Assembly (NCBI GenBank): GCA_004794785.1
Contig: SJOL01004010.1
Span: 134,817-198,816, forward strand
Source: Opisthorchis felineus
Lineage: Eukaryota; Platyhelminthes; Trematoda; Opisthorchiida; Opisthorchiidae
Reading direction: 5' to 3'
Length of the DNA: 64,000 nt
The notes beneath the pieces were generated by a model. That model made no database searches, had not been told where the DNA came from, and saw nothing but the letters and a program-made list of their open reading frames with translations. The translations under genes and the position numbers were made by a program. This document shows positions 48,552 through 60,305 of this stretch, piece by piece. The first letter of the stretch is position 1. Every line of letters begins with the position of its first letter.

Positions 48552-51500
48552 GTAAGCAATTAACAGTTGTTTTTTAAGTCAAATCACTCATACACGCTTC
48601 TTATTGCAGAAAATGTACGCGGTATTAAACTGAAAGGCGATTGATTTCTTTTCGTCGTGCGGTCAATAAACTGGCTATCAGCCGGCGCTTCTTAACTCGT
48701 GTTTTGTTACAAAACACTGTTTCTTCCAGATGAAGCTTCAAATGGCCCTGGCACAGGAAGAATATCAGGAGTTACGAGAACAACTTTTGAAGGACAAACT
48801 ACTTTGGTGTGACCCTACTTTTCCGGCAGACGAGAGTTCAATTGGGGATCTTCCAGAATTGAAAGACCGGATAATTTGGAAGCGTGTCAGAGTGAGTTGT
48901 TCACCACTGCAGAAACCACGACATAAAAACCACATATGGTGGATTCTTCTGTGAAACAGCTGCTGTAGGGCGTGTTGCTTCGGACTATCCACAATCTTTC
49001 ATTCAGACTTGCTCGGAACTCATAGGGTATTTAGTTGAATAAGGATCAGTTTTAACGGTGAAACAGTATTCTCCTGACAGTGTCCTTGGAACTCTAATAT
49101 CAGCCTACCCCCAATCGGGAAGAGAATTCACAAGAACAGTAGTTCATAAACATTGATGCAACGGGAGTTACTTACTATCAAGTGAGTTAAATGCTGAAAG
49201 TGAGCTTCAGCATTCTACCAAAAAAAGCATGAGGACGCTAAAACTAGACCGTGACGGAAAACATTGTAGGGATGGATGTAAACTGCCGACTCTTTCATGA
49301 GTTCTGCGACACAACAGAGCGTGTCGTGTGTATCCTGCGAAAGCCTTGAGATGTGGGGACGCGGATTCAGCGGAATCGCATATTTTCCTTTGATTGGGTC
49401 AAAACAATCAAAAAGCTCCATATTTGCAGTAAGGATTACCTTTTATGAATTAAACATTTGTTTTCGTGTGTTTTGACTTCAAATGAATTACCATCGAACT
49501 TGCTTTGGTCTACCCACGTAAGTGATTATTCTAAGCACTGATACCATAGATAACCCAAAGTAAGACTAATACGTGTTGTACAATAAAGACACATTGCGCG
49601 ATCAGGACTTGGATAGGTATCCAAAGGTTTAAAGATCTTCCTAACATAGGAAACAAAAGCAACGGTTTTTCTTGATTTGTACCTAAACCATTTGGTTTGA
49701 ATTTCAAGAAAAACAGTCATAAGGAACAAATTCTCGTACACTAGCCTCTACGTCAAATCGATTACTGCATCGTTTTATTGTTGGCTGGGTTCCGCATTAA
49801 GTCAGAAGAGGAAGTTTGTTCACACGATTTAGGAGGCGGAGGTGCTCATCCTTAGAAGCACTGATTCCTACATTCTAATTTATCAACAGACAGACTGAAG
49901 CTCCGAAATGAACTTTTGATTCGCATGAACAGGAGTTATGTCCAGGAAGAGCGAGTCAACTGGAATAATGGTTCCGGACATAAGAATGGCATGGTAGGGA
50001 TGTATTTATTAATTGCACACACAGAATTTTAGAGGTTTATCAAGGAACCTTGGGGTGATGCATGATTAATTGAAGTAAAACGGTTTTAACGCCCTCTATC
50101 TTGTTTTGCTGAGCTCAAATGAGAACCTTTTTATCAAACCGTTGTGAACTAGGTTGAACAGTTATTAACGTTTCAGCTGTTTCGGGAAGGTTCTGGGACC
50201 GAATGACGGCAAACAATGTTAAACTGTCTGGAACTGAAGTGCACCATATCAAACAAGGCATTAAAGGAATTCGCTGGGATGTAGGCTTTGTCAGAAATGT
50301 GGGGGAAATTCAAGTTTAAACGGAAAAAAGAATATTGCTTCTCTAATCAGCAACCACCGAGTAGAAGCATGAGAATTGATCCCGATCTTTTCCTGTACAG
50401 AAACACGTATGAATAACTGTTGGTCTTGCTTTACAGGATATCAATCCGCATGCTAGATTCTTCGTGGATGGACCTGCTCGCTGTGATATCAAACAGGGAG
50501 CACTAGGTAAGTTGTCGATCGGTATTCTGATTCTCACAGGATGGTAAATATAGCAAGAATTGAGTAGAGCATTGTTTCATCCAGCTCTTCTGTTGAAAAG
50601 CAGCGCACCTAAAATAGCACTTGTTCATCTATCAGTATGCGAGATTCTGATCAGGCTGTGGACGAACTAACGGCTGGAAGTGATTCAGGACCTGATCCCT
50701 GTTGGTCGTTTCTTATCTTGCTGGAATAAATTGCATACTTGGAAACTTTCCACCTGGTCTTAAGGCAACGCTTATTTGCTGCGTTTAAGCTGCTGCTTGA
50801 ACCTAGAAACGAAGAATACAGACGACAAAGACAACTCCAAACTTTAATTTTCACGAGGTGTACGCAATTCTGTTCCGTGGAAAAGGGACACATGTTCTTC
50901 ACGTAACGTACAGCTTTCTGGAAACATTGACGAACTAGAGTAAAATCCGTCTCTTTATGAAACCTTGAAGCAATGATGCTGTGCCTGCAGCACCAAGCTA
51001 AAAAACTCTACTTCCATCGCAGCAAAGTTTGGTTTTGAAACAATTTTGGAACGACTGTACATTTGTTTGCGCTAGTGTCCTGACAAATGAAACTGAAGTA
51101 TTCACGTAGCATTTTCAGGAAGTCCGTTGTTGAAAAATTGATCTCTTATCGGTCTTCATAACTTGTATATCAGTCAGTCACCATTTGTATAATAGTTCGT
51201 CCAGGGACTCAAACACATACATGGTGGAATGATTCATTTGCCTAATTCACTGAAGGCTAGCTATATTCTTGTCATGCCATAAAACTCGTACGTCTACCTT
51301 AGAATCTCTGAGGTGTACCACACAAAGTCCGTCATGCGTTACAGTCGATCGTTACAGCCAACCTTACGTGCTCTTTCTCGCCGTATCGCAATCAGAATTT
51401 TACCATTTAAGGTGACATGACAGCAGTGTGATTTAAATCAAAGAGGAGCTACCTCACTAGTCACATTACTCGATCCTACGTGCCGAAGCCAACCTATAGG

Positions 51501-54500
51501 CGTCGAACGCCCTAACTATGTAAACCTCATAAAAATCCTATGACTAAATATGGTCACTGAATAAATTCCTACGATGGACAAACTAGAACCATTACACTTT
51601 AGGACAACAACGGACGGGATAACAAGTGTTTAATTACAGTGCTCAATTTCCGCTGACTAAATCCAGCAGGGCAGGATAAAAGGGTTCTGATCGTGCCATT
51701 TCTCAGCCGTCGTTGGCACAACCACCGACCCACCGCTACTATCCAGTATGCTCCCTAACAACACACTGATGATGTCACCTCGATTGGTGAGGAAACGTTT
51801 GCAATCGAATTGCCAATCTCAGTAAACGAACCAACGACAATCTGCGCTACCTGAGCTACCACCATTCCCTTCAATTCCCATGTACGGTTTCGCAGCTGGA
51901 TACATTCTGTAAAATGTTTGGCTGCGATCTGAATCCCACAATAAAAAGCTTGACAGAGTGGAGCAAAGATGAAGTGTAACGGTCGACTGAAACACAAGAT
52001 GTTCGTGCATCGACATTCTTCAAGACCCGCAATTTCAAAATGCAAATCGTCTGATATGACAGTTTCGCAGACGAATATTATTTAACAGTTGTAAAATTCA
52101 GCGTAACAAACTGCTCAGATATTCAGATATTAAATGAGGAATAGTCGTCATACGAAGATATCGTCAAGGTTTTATAGTATGAGGATTGTTCAGCTGTAAC
52201 AACCTTTCGGTGCCTAGCTGCCATGCCACCCGAAGGAAGCACGAGGGCTGGGATACTGCCAGGTTGCCCAAGCCCAGGCAGGGGAAGTCAAGAGGCAGAG
52301 GTCGGGTTCGAACCACGGACCTTCCGGTCGGTAAATTCGCACTCTAACCACTGAGCCATCTAGCCCCCCAGTTGACAAACCCTTTGTACGTGATGCAGCG
52401 CAGCAGTTAGCCACTGATCGAAGACAACATTCTGCCCCACAGCCTATATAAATATCTAGATACCTGGTTGTTGGTCTGTTCGCCGAGCTTGGCAGTTGGA
52501 TTGCAAACGTTTCATCACCAATCGAGGTGACATCGTCAGTGCGATGTCACCTCGATTGGTGATGAAACGTTTGCAATCCAACTGCCAAGCTCGGTGAACA
52601 GACCAACAACCAAGCAGCGCATCCGAGCTACCTATATTCCAAAACATTGCCAATATCTAGATACCTGTCTGTGTACATGCCATAATACCTAAACCTGTAT
52701 GCCTCTAAGTCTCCTACAGCCTTCAATAGGATAATTTGTGAGATATTCCATAAATAATGCAGCCCTGAATCGCACGAAGAAAACAGAGTTATGAAAGTGA
52801 TGAGCATAAATCGGAATGAGGAACCATTTCCACAAAACTGGGATTACTTTCAGGTGACTGCTGGCTACTGGCGGTCCTGTCATCCATATGTTGCTATCCG
52901 ATCTTGATAAACCAAGTCGTACCACCTGAGCAAGAGGTCGACCAACCTGATTATGTTGGAATTTTTCGGGCTCGTTTCTGGCGTTTCGGTCGGTGGATTG
53001 AAGTCATGGTGGATGACCGACTACCAGTATACAAACATTCAAATCGCCTGGTTTTTATGTCTTCACCGACCAACAACGAATATTGGTCTGCACTGTGCGA
53101 GAAAGCTTACGCAAAGTAAGGAGGATTGTTTCACATTTTTCGTACGTATCTTTTCCAGGTTGCTAATTTAAAGGTTGTGTTTTAGCTTTACTACGCCTGC
53201 ACAGTGATCTCCTTCAAAGAAATTGGCTTTAACCATTTTCAGAGCGAAGAATCTTTGTGCGTAGTATTCTACCCGAAAGAACTTTCTGCATTATCCTTCA
53301 TTGCAGTATACTGAATAGGTCCTTAGAAAACTTCATAGGAAGGGAATAAGTTGTAGGAACACATGCATTAGAAGCCAATATCAGCCGCTTTTTCGTGATT
53401 CTTAACTAGAAATAGGTCTTTCCTTCGAATATCAAGTTTCTGCACGTCATTTAAGTGACTCTGGTTGATCTGCAACTTGAACCGAAATGTGGCCCCGATG
53501 ATTTGGGTTCCATTACTATCTGTAGCAATCGTCCAGTGAATGGGGCCATTCTATTTTTTCCCTCCACAAAGTAGAGCAAAATTGAAGGTGCATGATTACC
53601 CTCCGAATACCTTACGTAGCGCTACAAGCTCTCATTTTTGTTACCACTATCACTAGTCTAAAACTGGTGGGGCATGTTAGGACATGTCTGTACGTTCAAG
53701 GCAACAGCTGTGTCCTCTGTATCACGAAAACTAAGGATGACAGTTCTGCCTATGCACAATCGTACGTAGTTTGCTATGGTGCTTTTGTATCACTGTATAC
53801 TGCAATGTGCTTGAATTCTCATACATGGACAGCTTAGTTTACCTAGTACTTGTGAGGAATTGGATTTTAGACTGAACGGCTCCTATGCGAGTTTGAACGG
53901 CGGCCTACAAAGTGAAGCGATGGAAGACTGTACCGGTGGTTTGGCCGAAACGATTTATTTGGATGAACGTCGGAGACCACCGGACCTGCTACGCATGATG
54001 CAAATTAACTCGAAACGCTGCGTTGTTATGGGGTGCAGTATACGGGTGAGTTGTTATTGTTGTCGCTTTTGGCGCTGGAAGTGATCCGTAATCTTTAGAC
54101 AAAGGGATCATGATATATGCTGAATTTATCAGGACATACTTGACGATAGTGTGAGTGGGTTTTGGAATTTCATTCTGGGCTTCGTTCTGCGAGTTTAGTT
54201 AAGCGAAGTATAGCTCCTTCATCCTTATTCTACGCCACCATCGTTCTGGCGATTCATATTCGCCCATAGGGTGAACTCATTAAAGGTTTTTGCAAGCACT
54301 GTACTTGTTGTGGTTCGCTTCACTTGACCGACGATCGTTCCTTCAATTCACTGACAATTTGCGATCGATCATTTGTTCATCACTGAAACACTCCACTTCA
54401 AATGATTGGTAGGCAGGGTTTAGGAGACAGAAACCTGTGGACGCGTGCACAGTGCATTGCATGTGACGTTTGTATTCCCACTTCATATTTTCCTTCAAAC

Positions 54501-57500
54501 GTAATCCACAACTCCAAGCGCTTCGTCCATGTTTAATCGTCAGTGCAGTAGCCATTGTGCTACATTGTGTCTCGAATTATCTATCTTGGCATACTTTGAG
54601 TGACTTGGATACCATATTAACCAGCTGTGTTATTGCTACCAATCGATACCATTTTTTCTAAATCCTGGGAGCGAAAAACCACGCTCCAATCACTGCCAAC
54701 GCTTCAGTTGCCTGAATGATTGATGCTCAACGGTTTAGCTTCGGCGAAACGGTTAAAAAGGCAACTCATCCTTTTGGATGGACCCATCAAATGGACTGTT
54801 TACCGAGCTGAGGGGTAGTAATACAAATTTCCCTGGTTTATCTTTGAATATTTAACTATTGTTCTAACTCGTAGTAGTAGAAAAAATAACTTTATTTTAT
54901 TGTCATGCACGCCAGTGTGACAACAGACAGCAGTTTTCGGTTCTAAATGGCTGATTAACTGTTCCATTCATTCAGCCAGACCAATCGACGTCATACCACT
55001 GGTCATTTTATTTGTATGTATTTTTTAAAAAAACACGAGATCAACGACCTACCTAATGGCCGGTAGTATCCTTTGGTCTACAGATGTATCGTAACTTAGA
55101 TATATGGCGATCCGAACTTTTAGTTCCTGTACCACCGGCTTTCCACATATCGGCTTTCATTCGGCTGTCCCCATCATTCCCGTCTCCTACTTAAACAGCC
55201 AGCAGTTGGGGAAACTGACGCTCCTGTAGCTTTTCAATAGAGAGATTTGCAACCTATGTTGTTGTGCTCAGGAGACTTGCACAGCCAATCGTTGTTTGCC
55301 GCAAAGTTCTCCTGGTCCAATTCTGCTGCAAATTCACTTGTTTACTATCTTGCCGACATTCCAGTTATCGGCAACCTTCTGCAGCTTGTATCCGTAATTA
55401 GCTAAGGAGAGAAAATTAAGGTTTTCTTTCAAAACTTGACACCAGTAACTAATTTACAGGAAGCCGCATCATAAAAGTTCCTCAGTTCTTTCAGTTTGAG
55501 CACTTGAACTTTCCTTTTTGAAACTGGACGACTTTTGGTGAGATCCAAGGTAAACTAAAGCATACTTACGACTTACAGTTTTCTCCAGGCTCAGCAGACC
55601 GGCCAAATAGTACCCTCCATTAAACCGGTAAAAAAAGAATGACTATTTATAGCGTACATAGTGTTGCTGACCAGAATGCTGATCAGACTACTAATTTTCT
55701 AGATTCATGCACCTGATGACTGTCCCTCACCCGCATTATTGACCGCTATGGTCTTGCATGTGCTCGTCCTATATCTAATCAAACTGACAACAGGTGACCA
55801 CTGCAATTCAGCAGAGTAGAACAAATCGACTAACAGGAGTGATTAAAATTGTAACAGCTTTCATGAGTTTAGCAAGGTTTGTTGATTGTGCCCTAAGAAA
55901 GCACGATACGACAAATTCTGTCGAGTGATTAACGGATTAGCAAAGCTGATCTAGTTAACCTTAACTAATCCGGACTGAGTTTTTACACCTGATTGACCAA
56001 CAGCTCGTGATCAAGCCTTGTGCAGTTCTTCCTCTAGAGAACAGGCTGAATTACGATCTTTATATTTGCGTTTTTTTCCAATGGACAGTTCTTCTACCGT
56101 GGATCATTCCTACGAACGAAACTTCCTTTTTAAAGGGGTTCATTTTTCAGGGTTTCCTCTTTGGGGGATACTATACTGGCTGTAAAATTATTGCTTTTTG
56201 GTAACATTGAAATTCATATTTGAGGACCCTTTAGGCGCACAATTCATGGTGGCGGACATCACTTGCTTGGTCGCAGTGTACCCACAACTGTGTTTTTTAA
56301 AGCAGAATACAGTCAACTGATTTTACCAAATGAATTCAAAGTAAACGTGTTTTTACTTCACTGCAAAAATTTACGGTGAACGTAGTTTCAGAACTTCACA
56401 ACAAAACTGTGTTGAAAGCACAGATAACCATTACACTATGCTCGTTTTCGTCAGTCAGAATCAGGAGAGCAGAAACTTGAGAACGGACTCTTCGCGGGAC
56501 ACGCCTACGGAGTGACTGGAATAGCGTCCGTAAGTCCCTTTCTCCTTCTGTCGTGAGCTAGATATCGAAGTCCTTTGGTTTTTCACTTACACCTCTGTGA
56601 CAGCAAAACAACTCGCAGGAACTTGCTTGTCTGCAAATCGTTTGTCTTTTACCTTAAATGCTGACATTTCATGGTCAACGTTGATCATTACCTGAACATT
56701 AAGAACCCAATGATATGCAATGAATGTTCACATATGCCCTCACCTGTCCATTGCCTGTTTTACAGCGCAAGCAATGAAAAAGAACAGGTGACATACCGTA
56801 CTGTATTGGACATGGTTCTTGTTCTACAGACACTCTGTGCGCCGTTTAAAATAAAACCGGCAGAGTTATTTCAAAAATGGCCTCATTAAAAAAACTGGTG
56901 CACCTGCTTATAATTGAACAATCCTTATAAGAAATAAGGATATTTTATCCTCTTCACCGAATCATTACTGTTAATGGTGCTGAAAAGTTTTTGACAACCC
57001 ACTGACGGTTTCCCTTTTCTTAAGGCTTAGTCCTAGAGTTCCTGTCACTCTGATGTTCTGGCAATGTGTCGAAAAACTGGCAGCTCAAAAGCGTTAGTCG
57101 GCTGCTGACCGGGTGCCAGTAGATTCGTTTTCCGAACTTGGCACTTAGCTTGCAAATGTTTCGTCACCATGGGAGGGACCGACTGGCGAACTGACAATGT
57201 CTTTTCGTAAGGTAACAAGGCGTGCGCAAGCTAAATGACAAGCTGGCGAACATATCATACCACGTGAACACCGAACTGTACTTAAGTAAGTAAATATAAT
57301 GACTTGCAAATTACATTGCTTTTAGCGGCAGACTCAAACAAATCCCTCATTTGATCTTGTTCAACTGACCATTCAACTCGAACGGCTTATTTTGCACAGA
57401 CAGCCACATTCTCCTAAAATTGAAAATTACGGACAAGTGGTGGTCGATGATCCCCCACAGCATGTGTACATGAGCCAGTTAAAAATACAGGGTTTGCCTG

Positions 57501-60305
57501 TTATCTGGAACTTGTCAGTGACGGCTTGAAAAGTCCCAGATAAATGTTGCTGCTGTCCAGTCAGTTTAAAAAATGTCCTGAATGGTGACGGCTTTCTCCA
57601 CTCATTCTGCCTGGTGGAGACCAATTTTTGTAGCTGGGTTAGCCCAAATAGGGCTTTTGTGAACTGTGACCAAATCACTAATTAACTTAACGTCAACTCA
57701 GTATCTAAACAGCTCACAAAAGTAGCAGCAGGCTCTCGGTAAATCCAGCTTTCAGCTGGAATCTCAAAACAAACACTAGACGCATTAACAGACTATTGAA
57801 GTGGCGCATCTAATAATAAAACTTCACTTGAGTCATACGCTCATTTGCAAACGAGTGTAATTGACGGTATTATAGAATTTTGTAAGGTACACGTAGGTTT
57901 AACAGAATCTGCCCCTCCCTGGTGAACTCCAAGGTGAGGGGAAACGCTGGTGAACTGTCTAAGGGTTTTCAGTGACCTTCGTATAGTTTGTTGCGCCAAG
58001 TTTACTGAGATCGACATAAACAAGCACGTAAGGGACTACATCAGAAGATTCAAGGAAACGATCCCCTATAGATTATCCAAACCAGTAGACCATCAAGTCA
58101 TGAGTTCAACGTAAAGCGGCCTACATGCAATCTCAAAGAGATTAGTGATAAACATCCAAACCGCAAAAGGTACGTGGAACTATCTGAATGGGCACCACAT
58201 GTACTGATAACTAACGCGACACTGCACAAATGTCGGTAAATGGAAGGAGATAGGACATTAATTGGAATAAACTCACAAACTGTTCAACATAGGTCCACGG
58301 ATCAACAATCTAATCGTGCAATTTCCCAAAGTTGTCGAACCGCGCCTGAAATTGGGTTGTAGAATTTGAAGTTCATTGTCCGGCGAGGAAAACCGCTTTG
58401 TTGAGAACCGTTTCCAATTGTAATAGAATTCATCAATATTTAATGCCTCAACTCTTACAGTCTAAGGACTTCCTTTAATGTTTTACGATATGACCGGAAA
58501 ACTGAAAGAATTCACCTCAAAATTGTGGCGTGTCCACATAATCAGATAAGCCAAAGAGGAACGTTCTTGCCCGAATGCGAATATACAGGAATCCCCCAAA
58601 AAACGCCCCTTCGAAGAAAGTCCGCCATCAGCTAGCAAGAGACCAGCCCTCATGAGAAACCGAATCGCCTCTCCCACTTGCGGATATCTGTATGCACATT
58701 CATTTGTTGAATAGGATACATCTGTGCTACCAAACTTACAGTCATACAGGTTTGATTCGTTTGTCTGAAGACCAAGGCTTATAGTCCTGATTGATTTTAG
58801 GGATGTTTTCGTTTGATGGTTGTTGTTTTAGCAGAAGAAGTGGAGATGGAAGGTTTCAAATAGATGGATACAAACATTGAATCGAATATTTCAAGAAGAC
58901 ACTGAAGTTGTCCAACATATTTCTGAATTTAGTTCCTCGACAGTCAGATTGGGACACTACCGTGCTCTGAGCGCACCTAGAAAGTGAACTATGGGTAGGC
59001 AAGATCCAGCGATCCAGCCTAAAGTGTCTGATCAGCTAACATTAGATGTTAAACTGTGGCTCTGACTGCAGCGAAGGGCTTTCCTCCTTACACTTGGTGC
59101 CGTGACCAGGATAAGGATGAAGATACCGTGGCCACAACCTTTTGAGGATGGAGATGTGCGGACCTTCCTGGAGGAGTTCAAGAATGTTGCGGAGGCGGCT
59201 GGATTGGAGACCGACAGGGGTAAGTTGGCGGCACTGAAGACCCTCCTCAGAGGCCGGGCAAAGGGGGCCCCGGATGCCGCCAGAAGGGGCGCTCGGATAA
59301 TGGACTGGGCCGCCACGAAGGAAGCTCTTGCGGCGGAGTTCGACTCACCGACCGACCACCAGGAGACTATGAGGCGGTTCAAGATGGCCAGAATGGAACC
59401 TGGATGTGACCCGACGGTGTTCTTCGCCAGCCTGCAGCAGTCGTTGGATCGGGCCTTGCCGGGACTGGACGGGGTTTCGCGACAGCAGTTACTGTCCGAC
59501 CAGTTCGTCGAAGGTGTGCGGCCTGCGCTTGCTGCCCAGTTGCGGTTGGCAAGGGCAACTGGCCAGTTGAGTGTGGAGCACCTGGTGCATCTGGCACGGG
59601 AATTGGCCGAGGCGCTGCTGGCCACGTTGCAGTCGCAGAACAACAGGGATGAGTCAACAGTGGAGGACCTGAAGAACAACGTGGACCAACTCGCCAAACA
59701 GCTTGCAGCCATCGGGACGGAATCGCAAAGGTACGCCCGAACGAGCCGATGCTACAAGTGTGGCAGGCCTGACCATTGGAAGAATCAGTGTCCTCACACC
59801 CGACCACTTGTACATAATAAAACTTTGGATTACTCCTCTTCTCCCGGGTGGGTTGTGATTAGTGCAGTGACACAGGCTACCATACAGGCCGTTATCGAGA
59901 TAGACGGAAAAAAACTGGAAAAACGACTGGAATATTTGGCCGGTTGTTAAATGAGATCCTAACCCCCGTTCCCTATGTGCACCAATCAGTCAATAATAGA
60001 GGACAATAGTATTAAAGCCACACGCAAGGCTAATTCCATACGTCCATAGGATCATACACGGGAAGAACCATCTATTAGTCTTTACCTACCGGCTCCATTT
60101 AACAACTGTGATGCTTTTAACTTGGGATCTTCTATCAGGTTCTAGATCATGGAGATGTCCGGCACCTTGTTCGGTGCCGAAGCCCATGGGCTGACTGCCA
60201 AGAATGGCGTGGGCCGTGGTCAGATAGGTCACCGGAATGGGAAGGCGTGAGTGCGGCGGACAAGTCCAATTTACAAATTCAGTTTCAAGATGATGGTGAA
60301 TTTTG
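48471..60305 (+). CDS. Calpain-family cysteine protease, seven exons, 3' part missing
   Basis: Exons 48471-48551, 48730-48891, 50437-50506, 52854-53115, 53871-54045, 56455-56529 and 60139-60305 all have GT-AG borders and join in phase (0, 0, 1, 0 with a split Lys, 0, 0, 2) to about 330 residues. They give the whole calpain protease core: a DPxFPADxSS entry motif, GALGDCWLLA with catalytic C107, the FRARFWRFGRWIEVMVDDRLP strand, FMSSPTNNEYWSALCEKAYAK, TGGLAE, GLFAGHAYGVTG with catalytic H266, and the WSDRSPEW and DDGEFW motifs. Calpains are Ca-dependent cytosolic proteases. The usual R-N-P-W-G is R-S-P-W-A, so the catalytic Asn is replaced by Ser290. An in-frame upstream ATG at 48414 would add 19 mostly hydrophobic residues. 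C2-like and EF-hand regions are not seen and probably lie beyond 64000. Introns carry several repeats. Confidence 0.92.
48730..48891 (+). CDS. Calpain exon 2
   Basis: 54 codons including YQELREQLL, DPTFPADESSIG and RIIWKRVR, the conserved entry to the protease core. The acceptor is TCTTCCAG and the donor GTGAGT. Confidence 0.9.
50437..50506 (+). CDS. Calpain exon 3
   Basis: DINPHARFFVDGPARCDIKQ then GAL plus one base, matching the NPQFFVDGA...DIxQGxLG block just ahead of the catalytic Cys. The donor is GTAAGT, phase 1. Confidence 0.92.
51725..51865 (+). repeat. Family A repeat with hammerhead-like core, in calpain intron 3
   Basis: CTGATGA at 51766-51772, stem II TCACC/GGTGA, GAAAC from 51792, then a GCAAT/ATTGC hairpin and GTA at 51822-51824. 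Co-linear over the full length with 15797-15945. Confidence 0.7.
52203..52370 (-). repeat. tRNA-derived SINE in calpain intron 3
   Basis: The minus strand starts GGGGGGCTAGATGGCTCAGT: A box TGGCTCAGTGG and B box GGTTCGAACC, with tRNA-like spacing, followed by about 90 bp of tRNA-unrelated body ending near GGTGGCATGG. A decayed relative lies at 35037-35105. It is well preserved, suggesting recent insertion. Confidence 0.75.
52465..52612. repeat. Near-perfect palindrome of family A sequence (71-bp arms)
   Basis: Left arm 52465-52535, loop TCAGTG, right arm 52542-52612; one mismatch (C versus T opposite) in 71 pairs. The minus-strand copy has CTGACGA (52539-52533), stem II CACC/GGTG and GAAA (52513-52510). 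The plus copy starts inside the core and lacks CTGANGA. It lies in calpain intron 3, 240 bp before exon 4. Confidence 0.95.
52854..53115 (+). CDS. Calpain exon 4, catalytic cysteine
   Basis: Begins in the Gly of GDCWLLAVLSS (C107) and runs through DYVGIFRARFWRFGRW, VMVDDRLPVY and NNEYWSALCEKAYA. Phase 1 entry and phase 2 exit match the neighbours. Confidence 0.95.
53871..54045 (+). CDS. Calpain exon 5
   Basis: 58 codons: LNGSYASLNGG, EAMEDCTGGLAETIYL and PPDLLRMMQ, ending VVMGCSIR before GTGAGT. Corresponds to the G-x-TxxxxEDxTGG-x-AE and LLGCSI motifs of the family. Confidence 0.95.
56455..56529 (+). CDS. Calpain exon 6, catalytic histidine
   Basis: 25 codons: SESGEQKLENGLFAGHAYG then VTGIAS. 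H266 lies in the conserved GHAYxVT motif. The acceptor is TTTTCGTCAG and the donor GTAAGT. Confidence 0.93.
56978..57062 (-). repeat. Family B repeat with decayed hammerhead core, in calpain intron 6
   Basis: The minus strand has CTAAGCC where family B has CTGATGAGCC, then AAGAAAAGGGAAACCG and GTTGTC. On the plus strand TGCTGAAAAG precedes, as at 42250. The ribozyme core is broken by the loss of bases in CTGATGA. Confidence 0.55.
57126..57262. repeat. Older head-to-head pair of family A sequences
   Basis: The minus copy (57188-57126) reads GGTGACGAAACATTTGCAAG and GCCAAGTTCGG. The plus copy (57180-57262) reads CTGACAATGTC, AGGTAACAAGG and GCAAGCTAAATGACAAGCT. Both align with family A but are diverged, and neither has a full core. 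Confidence 0.5.
57270..59031. other. Calpain intron 6, no gene recognised
   Basis: Chance-length frames only. A fragment near 57836-57862 (CTCATTTGCAAACGAGTGTA) resembles block 1 of family B. Confidence 0.5.
59095..59107 (+). promoter_or_regulatory. Possible LTR-retrotransposon primer-binding region
   Basis: TGGTGCCGTGACC starts with TGG, as a primer-binding site complementary to a tRNA CCA end would, and sits just upstream of and overlapping the gag start. No flanking LTR could be confirmed by eye. Confidence 0.3.
59102..59950 (+). CDS. LTR-retrotransposon gag polyprotein with CCHC zinc knuckle
   Basis: A 282-codon open frame, visibly richer in G and C than its surroundings. The region around residues 8-170 has the helical, Leu/Glu/Arg-rich make-up of a Ty3/gypsy-type capsid (for example FEDGDVRTFLEEFKN and FDSPTDHQETMRRF). 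A zinc knuckle follows at C217, C220, H225 and C230 (CYKCGRPDHWKNQC), the nucleic-acid-binding signature of nucleocapsid. Sequence after about residue 235 no longer looks like gag and no protease or polymerase follows, so the element is 3' truncated, though this frame is intact. It lies in calpain intron 6, about 190 bp before exon 7, on the host strand. Confidence 0.85.
   Translation: MTRIRMKIPWPQPFEDGDVRTFLEEFKNVAEAAGLETDRGKLAALKTLLRGRAKGAPDAARRGARIMDWAATKEALAAEFDSPTDHQETMRRFKMARMEPGCDPTVFFASLQQSLDRALPGLDGVSRQQLLSDQFVEGVRPALAAQLRLARATGQLSVEHLVHLARELAEALLATLQSQNNRDESTVEDLKNNVDQLAKQLAAIGTESQRYARTSRCYKCGRPDHWKNQCPHTRPLVHNKTLDYSSSPGWVVISAVTQATIQAVIEIDGKKLEKRLEYLAGC
60139..60305 (+). CDS. Calpain exon 7, position of the catalytic Asn
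   Basis: 55 codons plus two bases: VLDHGDVRHLVRCRSPWADC, EWRGPWSDRSPEWEGV, and LQIQFQDDGEF ending in a split Trp. The frame is fixed by three family motifs (PW, WSDxSPEW, DGEFW). The residue before PW is Ser where calpains have Asn, and Ala replaces the following Gly. The donor is GTAAGT. Confidence 0.92.

Noticed and set aside
59032..59807. Long minus-strand frames of 226 and 142 codons over the gag region.
   Set aside because: They are antisense shadows of the GC-rich gag frame, which has the zinc knuckle.
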